Shown piece after piece: positions 16,116 through 21,135 of a stretch of 21,135 nucleotides of DNA. The position numbers and the translations under genes are program-made. Positions within the stretch are counted from its first letter, which is position 1, and every line of letters starts with the position of its first letter. The stretch is from Gracilaria caudata. Taxonomy: Eukaryota; Rhodophyta; Florideophyceae; Gracilariales; Gracilariaceae. The notes under the pieces were generated by a model. That model was not told the origin of the DNA, ran no database searches, and saw only the letters and a list, made by a program, of their open reading frames with translations. The stretch spans positions 1 through 21,135 of the forward strand of contig JASCIV010000401.1 in the NCBI GenBank assembly GCA_030374735.1, given 5' to 3'.

Positions 16116-19100
16116 ATGTCGTTCCGCCTGCGCCACCGCGCGCACTTCGAGCCGCTGCCGCTGGCGCGCAGCCTTCGTCTACGCGCGCCGCGTCTGCGCG
16201 CGCCGCGTCAATGGCATTGGGCATGGCCACTGCAGCCGCGCGAGACACCGCCGGCCGCTGCCGCCGCCGCGCCTCTGCGTGCCGCATGGGCGGCTGCTGT
16301 GCGCGCCGTCGCCGTCGCCGACGATGCGCGTGCGCTCGCCTTCGTGTCGCACGACGGCCGCGTCGCGCTGCTGCTGGCTGGCCGCGAAGCGCAGCCGCTC
16401 ACGCCGCCGACGGCCGCGGCAGCGTTGTGCGAAAACGCGACTTCTCTGGCCTTTTTCCACATCGCGGCGCGCCATGAGGAGGATGCGCGACAGGTGCTTG
16501 CGGTCGGGTATCATTCGGGCGCCGTCGCGTTCTTCGGGGTGGCGTCCGGCGCCCTACTGGCCGTGTCGCGTCCGCAGCAACAGCCGGTGCGTCGACTGCG
16601 CTTTTACCCCGCCTTCCATGTCATTCCGCAGGCGCCACTTTACCCCGTCGCCACCACCAATTCCGGGCTTGTCGCGCTCTACTCCTGGACTGCTGCAGTC
16701 GCTCGCATCTCCGCCACCGACATTCTCACCCTCCTTTCGTCCTCATCGATGCCCGTCATCGATATACACGGCACGCACTGGCTATTGTGGAACCTTGGCG
16801 CTCAGCATGCCGTGTTGGATGTCGCCGCGTGTGCCACCGATCCTGCCTCTATTTGCGATCCAGATCCCACTCCTCCCGAAGCTCCTCTGCGCCTTCTTGC
16901 TGCGGGGCTCGATCCGCCGCTGGCCGCGTATTCTGTAACCACGGACGCCGCGTTTTCCGCTCGCGCCGCTGCGAAACGAGCGGCCACCACTGTGCTTTCC
17001 GCAGCGCGTGGTTTTCTTCTTTCACGAATTGCTTCTTCCAGTACGCCTCAACAGGCCTCGCCATCGCAGGATCTCTCGCCTGTTGTTGGCGTTGCCCGCC
17101 ATTCTGCATCTTGGGCCGACGACTTTGCCGCGCTACATACGTCCATCAGTATTGGTGATATGCGCGATACTGCACGGAAGTCTGTCAACGCTGTGTTGCA
17201 ACGTGGTCGCCGAGTTGCTGACGATGTTGATTTCACCTCTGACGCCGGCATGTATGCTGCCTCCGCCATTTACAAAGCTCTTCAGTTCCGAAAAGCTGCG
17301 CAAGATCCTTCCTCCGAAGTGCCTCTACTCGCAGATGCCACTGAGGAGCATACTGCCGATCCGGAGCTTGCATCTTTCATTCGCAAGCGTTCAATGGAAA
17401 CTGAAGTGGCTTCACGCATTGCCCGACTACCGCAGAACACGCGCATTGTGGAGCGCGTTGTGGCGGCTCCGCCACCTTGCAGTCTGTTGGCTACTTGCGA
17501 TACCCTGGGACGTATCTTCGTGCAAGATCCGCGTGACTTGTGTGTACTGCGCGTGCTGAAGGGCTATAGAGACGCACAGGTCGCATGGTTAGCTCACGGG
17601 GACCCGATCCTTGTTTTGCACGCGCCACGACTCAATGTCCTTGAACTTCATCATCCTCTAGCACAACGACGCACCGATGCATTTCGTCTGCATCCGGGCA
17701 GCATACTTGTTCAGAGCACCTCTCACCATGTTTTCGTAGTTGTGCCAGATGGCAATCTTTACGAGTTAATGAAGTCTAGAAAGGGGCACGTGCCGTCAAG
17801 ACCTAGCAAGAGGGAACGTGAGTCGGAGATTGAAATGATGGGCGAACATGGTGGAAGCGCAGAACATGCGGAAATGGCACCTGATGAGGAGGACGAACAA
17901 TCGTCGTCTGCTATTCAACGAGCCCCAGACGTCGAACTTGTGGATTCTTTCGTAGAAGCCGTGCGAAGAGGGCGTATGAGTGTTGCCCATGAATGTCTGC
18001 TGCGCGTAGAAAACGATGCATACAAACTAGCATACCTCATGGCCACACTTGTTACTTGCACCTCATACATCCGCACCGAGATACATGTTGCTGTCTCATC
18101 CAAGGCGGCCGAAATCGCGTCGAATCTGAAGAGCACCGATCTGCTTTCGCGATTCGAAGCTCATCGAAACCTTGCCGAAGCATTTGGCCTTCTCGCTGCG
18201 GACGAAATTCCATATGAGCTTTCTGGTGAACAGGCGAGACTTACTAGATATGGTCCCCGCCTCCTTGAAGATGATCTGGGAGCTGGTCTGGCGGAATTCG
18301 CCGTCGATGAGTTGACAGGTGGGTCTGGCTCCTCTCGGGCTTCACGAAAGAAGAACACGCAAATGAACCCCGAGACGGAACTCATCAATTGCGAGCGCTT
18401 CATCCTCTCCCATAGTATTACACCCACTCTAGATTTGCGCGCCAAGAGCGATTATCAACTGCAGCCGCGACCTGATCTTGAGCAGCCGGAGCGAGTATGG
18501 CTTTCCAAGGCTTACTTTTTGAAGCTTCTGGAGCTTGACTCTGTGAGCGAACCCACCCCGGGACGGGAACATCCCGCGGCATCAGATGTATTCGTTGCGC
18601 TGACCGAGTTTGTTGGCTTATCAGAGTCAGAGATCACTCGCCAGTTTGTCACCTTCTTCCTCAGCGTCCCAATCCTGTCTTTGCTTAACACACATGTGTC
18701 CGTGTACGCTTCGCCTCTCCGATGTGCTATCGCCAGGTTGTGCTCCCAATTTCCACCAGACGTTGTGGATCCGATCCTTTCGGATGCTTGTGAAACTAGC
18801 AGCGCGATCCCGAATGCAGTACTGCTAATGAGGCTGTGCGTTGCACATGCGAACGACCTAACAGCGTCTGAGGAAAGAAGAACGTTCCTGGAAACGCTGT
18901 TTCGTCTCGATGAGGTGCTTATGTATCGTAAGCTGGTCAGAGGGTCATCTGTTCGTCCAGAAGTTTACGAGAAGTTTGTTGCGCGGCGGTGTACCGGGGT
19001 TCCTGGCGATGCTGAGCGCCATGCTATCACATGTCTGATTGATGCAGACGATTTCAACAGAGCGGGAAACATCATTGTCTCGCTCCACACTTCGAGAGCC

Positions 19101-19637
19101 TCGAAGAACCTCAATCGTCACCAGTTTGCATCCATTAGTGAGGCAGCTCTGCATGCGTGTCGTCGGAAAGCAGCGGAGTTTATCACAAAGGAGGGTTCAA
19201 AGGTTTTACCTTCGGGGGTGGTAACTTGGATTCTGGCCGCGCAAGGAAGTGATGAACAGAGTGGTGAAACGGAATCGTCAAGCTCACGAGATCGAAGAAT
19301 GAGGGAGATGCGTGCCCTGCTTCTGAATGCACACACCTACATCGCAGATTCTTCAGTTGACGCCGTGCGATGTCTGCAACTGGCCGAGGCATTGTCAGCC
19401 CTTTTGGAACTAGAGTCACGAGCTCAGAATGACAGATTGGTGGCACCCGTTGCATCGCAAGACCTGGATGATATGAAGGTGGAGACAGTCGACCTGAAAG
19501 ATATTCAGGAAACTCAAGAAGAAACGGTTCTTCAACATGCTAACGACGACGCAAGTGCCGAAGGCGAGGCTGAAAGCAACGAAGAAGTGTTCTTCGACGC
19601 TTCTTCTGAAAGCTTGCCGCAGAACGAAGGAAACTAA
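16116..19637 (+). CDS. RAB3GAP2: Rab3 GTPase-activating protein non-catalytic subunit
   Basis: The 1173-residue intronless product is somewhat shorter than animal RAB3GAP2 (about 1390). In animals this subunit pairs with the catalytic RAB3GAP1; the complex acts as a GAP for Rab3 and as an exchange factor for Rab18 in ER and lipid-droplet trafficking and autophagy. The N-terminal half looks like WD-type strands, including A-F-V-S-H-D-G-R-V-A-L-L near 75-86 and V-G-Y-H-S-G-A-V near 129-136. The diagnostic block of the Rab3GAP2 N-terminal domain is at about 457-488: an L-L-A-T-C-D-T-L-G-R-I-F-V-Q-D strand followed by V-L-K-G-Y-R-D-A-Q. The strand before it (R-I-V-E-R-V) and the variable segment after it fit too. 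The C-terminal half is helical, ending in an acidic tail. The ATG at 16116 has a GCCGCC context; the open frame upstream is GC-rich promoter sequence. The partner catalytic subunit is not in this window. Confidence 0.88.
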   Translation: MSFRLRHRAHFEPLPLARSLRLRAPRLRAPRQWHWAWPLQPRETPPAAAAAAPLRAAWAAAVRAVAVADDARALAFVSHDGRVALLLAGREAQPLTPPTAAAALCENATSLAFFHIAARHEEDARQVLAVGYHSGAVAFFGVASGALLAVSRPQQQPVRRLRFYPAFHVIPQAPLYPVATTNSGLVALYSWTAAVARISATDILTLLSSSSMPVIDIHGTHWLLWNLGAQHAVLDVAACATDPASICDPDPTPPEAPLRLLAAGLDPPLAAYSVTTDAAFSARAAAKRAATTVLSAARGFLLSRIASSSTPQQASPSQDLSPVVGVARHSASWADDFAALHTSISIGDMRDTARKSVNAVLQRGRRVADDVDFTSDAGMYAASAIYKALQFRKAAQDPSSEVPLLADATEEHTADPELASFIRKRSMETEVASRIARLPQNTRIVERVVAAPPPCSLLATCDTLGRIFVQDPRDLCVLRVLKGYRDAQVAWLAHGDPILVLHAPRLNVLELHHPLAQRRTDAFRLHPGSILVQSTSHHVFVVVPDGNLYELMKSRKGHVPSRPSKRERESEIEMMGEHGGSAEHAEMAPDEEDEQSSSAIQRAPDVELVDSFVEAVRRGRMSVAHECLLRVENDAYKLAYLMATLVTCTSYIRTEIHVAVSSKAAEIASNLKSTDLLSRFEAHRNLAEAFGLLAADEIPYELSGEQARLTRYGPRLLEDDLGAGLAEFAVDELTGGSGSSRASRKKNTQMNPETELINCERFILSHSITPTLDLRAKSDYQLQPRPDLEQPERVWLSKAYFLKLLELDSVSEPTPGREHPAASDVFVALTEFVGLSESEITRQFVTFFLSVPILSLLNTHVSVYASPLRCAIARLCSQFPPDVVDPILSDACETSSAIPNAVLLMRLCVAHANDLTASEERRTFLETLFRLDEVLMYRKLVRGSSVRPEVYEKFVARRCTGVPGDAERHAITCLIDADDFNRAGNIIVSLHTSRASKNLNRHQFASISEAALHACRRKAAEFITKEGSKVLPSGVVTWILAAQGSDEQSGETESSSSRDRRMREMRALLLNAHTYIADSSVDAVRCLQLAEALSALLELESRAQNDRLVAPVASQDLDDMKVETVDLKDIQETQEETVLQHANDDASAEGEAESNEEVFFDASSESLPQNEGN

Positions 19638-19787
19638 ACCCGTCGTCACTGTTTGCTAACAACTCGCCGCATCGTGTGTTCAACTGTACACTGAAGTAAC
19701 TAAGACTCAAACCCTTTTGTAGTCCAGTACTAACTGACGAGAATGGAAGTTCTCGAACTAGAACAATCCTCAACAAAAGAAATTGAC

Positions 19788-20684
19788 TCACATCGGTGCT
19801 TTAGATCGTGCCCTATCTCTTAGAATCGCTTCAGCTATTTCCATATCCTCTGGTGTCGTTAGCTTAATGTTCGTGTACTCGCCCTGCGTGATCTTGACCG
19901 GCTCTCCTAGTTGCTCAACTATGGAGACGTCATCTGTTACTTCTAAGTCTTCTTGACGGACTTTTGCAAACCCCTTCATCAACAGACCTGGCTCAATAAC
20001 TTGTGGTGTTTGAATTTCCCACAGACGCTTACGTGGAATGGTGCGAAGAACAAACTCCCCGTCTGCACTTTCCTTGATGGTAGCTTTCGAAGGCACCCCC
20101 AAAACGGCAGCCCCGTGATGTGCTCCATCACGCAGAACCTCTCGAATGTTTTCTTGAGTGACCAATGGTCTGGCTGAGTCATGAACGCAAACAAGACTAG
20201 CCGACTCTGAAACTTTGCATAGTCCATTGTAAACTGAGCCCTGACGCTCGTCTCCAGGCTCTGCAAACACTAATTCGCAGTTTACTTGATTTTGGAAGCT
20301 CTTGAAGCCATCCTGATACGCTTTGTCCATCACCAGAACGATTTGATTTACTTCAGGCATCAGTCCAAACAAAAGAAGCGAATGCTCCACGACGGGTTTC
20401 CCAGCCAGCTCCAAAAATTGCTTTGGTCGATCTGCTTTCATTCTGCTTCCTGTGCCGCCAGCCAAGAGAATCACAGATACATTTTTAACTTCCGAAAACG
20501 ACGTGACCATAGAAACATGTGCCCTTCGCTCCACTTCGATAGTAAGAATTGAACGTCTCGAATGGCAGGTGTTATAATGTAACCTTTTCTGTCGTACGAA
20601 GCATCCTTTGTATCGCTTTATCTGCGGACTAATCGGTATATGCGAAATAAACGCAGAACAACCCATCCTTGGAAGAGTTATCAA
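19788..20684 (-). CDS. ispD: 2-C-methyl-D-erythritol 4-phosphate cytidylyltransferase, plastid-targeted
   Basis: IspD joins CTP and methylerythritol 4-phosphate to give CDP-methylerythritol, the third step of the MEP isoprenoid route, here expected in a plastid. The nucleotide-binding loop L-A-G-G-T-G-S-R-M at 74-82 is followed by R-P-K-Q-F at 86-90. Further family blocks are E-R-Q-G-S-V at 146-151, V-H-D-S-A-R-P-L at 167-174, L-W-E-I-Q-T-P-Q at 221-228, V-T-D-D at 249-252 and T-N-I-K-L-T-T-P-E-D at 271-280. All are intact. Similarity is closest to plant IspD (for example L-G-V-P-x-K-A-T-I-K-E), rather than the E. coli form or the animal ISPD/CRPPA protein. The first 65 or so residues are basic with few acids, as in a transit peptide. 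Which of Met1, Met7 or Met59 starts the protein is uncertain; I keep Met1. It is convergent with Rab3GAP2, with 150 bp between stops. There is no intron. Confidence 0.93.
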   Translation of the reverse strand: MITLPRMGCSAFISHIPISPQIKRYKGCFVRQKRLHYNTCHSRRSILTIEVERRAHVSMVTSFSEVKNVSVILLAGGTGSRMKADRPKQFLELAGKPVVEHSLLLFGLMPEVNQIVLVMDKAYQDGFKSFQNQVNCELVFAEPGDERQGSVYNGLCKVSESASLVCVHDSARPLVTQENIREVLRDGAHHGAAVLGVPSKATIKESADGEFVLRTIPRKRLWEIQTPQVIEPGLLMKGFAKVRQEDLEVTDDVSIVEQLGEPVKITQGEYTNIKLTTPEDMEIAEAILRDRARSKAPM

Positions 20685-21135
20685 TCAGTTAACTATTCTT
20701 TTGATTAGTCCGAGTCTACAATGATATAAACATCGAAGGCTGTGCCGATCAGGTCAATTTCTCTGACAGTCCCCAACAGATGTGAAGGCTACGTTTCTTT
20801 TACCATCACTCGGCAACGAACCGTGAATTGAGGTTACGCAGAAAACCGAGATTGGCCGGGAAGTTAATAAGGTCAGAGACTCTTTGACTCCAGAGTGTGG
20901 GCCACCAACCTCCCAGGGTGCGTGCATAGAGCGTGGAGCAGAGCAAGTAACAGTTCTACATCAAACTTGCACCACGGGAGAAAAATCTAGGGTGTGCGTT
21001 ATTGCACAAGAGATAAATCGGCGGCCCTTCATCCATTTTCTAATTTCTTTAGTGCAATTGAAAGCTCTCACTCTTAGCTTTCAAATGATGTACTACGCGT
21101 TGTAGACGAGCATAAGACTGCGTAACTATCAAAGA
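20685..21135. other. Upstream region of ispD, no gene recognised
   Basis: No gene is seen to the right edge. A TTTATATCAT on the minus strand at 20721-20730 lies about 40 nt before the ispD ATG and might be a weak TATA-like element. A short inverted repeat, TTGAAAGCT and AGCTTTCAA with a 9-nt loop, is at 21058-21084. Confidence 0.4.

Noticed and set aside
15732..16145. N-terminal extension of the coiled-coil protein to an apparent start at 16145
   Set aside because: The extra 138 residues are R/A/C-rich, include a peptide made by the 15-bp repeat, and would overlap the start of Rab3GAP2. They look like translation of CpG-rich promoter DNA. The globular pattern begins at the ATG at 15731.
16093..16938. 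Large alternative plus-strand frame over the 5' part of Rab3GAP2, and several minus frames there
   Set aside because: High GC content suppresses stops in all frames. The R/P/S-rich product has no domain pattern, while the Rab3GAP2 frame does.
1..21135. CRISPR arrays, rRNA genes, bacterial operons or a self-contained defence system
   Set aside because: No regularly spaced direct repeats or rRNA-like blocks were seen, and gene structure throughout is eukaryotic.

Overview
This is eukaryotic nuclear DNA, most likely from an alga or another plastid-bearing protist. Most genes are long single-exon frames. One gene is clearly split by an 83-nt GT-AG intron, and an AATAAA signal follows another gene. 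A plant-type IspD with a targeting-like N-terminal extension implies a plastid MEP isoprenoid pathway. A dynactin p50 subunit, a Rab3GAP non-catalytic subunit and a mitochondrial ribosomal protein rule out a bacterial origin. I cannot name the species. An intron-poor red alga would fit the gene structure, but dynactin would then be unexpected.

Layout. 1-675 (+): 3' end of a probable LON-domain protein. 838-1995 (-): dynamitin (dynactin p50), convergent with it. 1996-2847: no confident gene. 2848-3296 (-): mitochondrial uL23m in two exons. 3297-5400: no recognised gene, but a GC-rich stretch (about 3780-4450) holds overlapping open frames that may be a spliced or decayed gene. 5610-5654: perfect 21-bp-arm inverted repeat. 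6191-7000 (+): a secreted protein behind a TATA-like box that resembles a family I know only from bacteria. 7325-8216: a TIR-bounded, MITE-like element. 9138-9587 (-): unknown basic protein with repeated NLS-like motifs. 9717-11390: no gene seen. 11391-15731 (-): very long coiled-coil protein with a possible NT-C2 head. 15732-16115: GC-rich divergent promoter region. 16116-19637 (+): Rab3GAP non-catalytic subunit. 19788-20684 (-): IspD. 20685-21135: upstream DNA.

There is no operon logic here. The best functional links are inferred: the coiled-coil protein and Rab3GAP2 are divergently transcribed and both could act in membrane trafficking, and dynactin belongs to vesicle and organelle transport. 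The oddest items are the bacterial-like secreted protein, the inverted-repeat element, the short perfect palindrome, the repeat-built basic protein, and dynactin next to a plastid-pathway gene.
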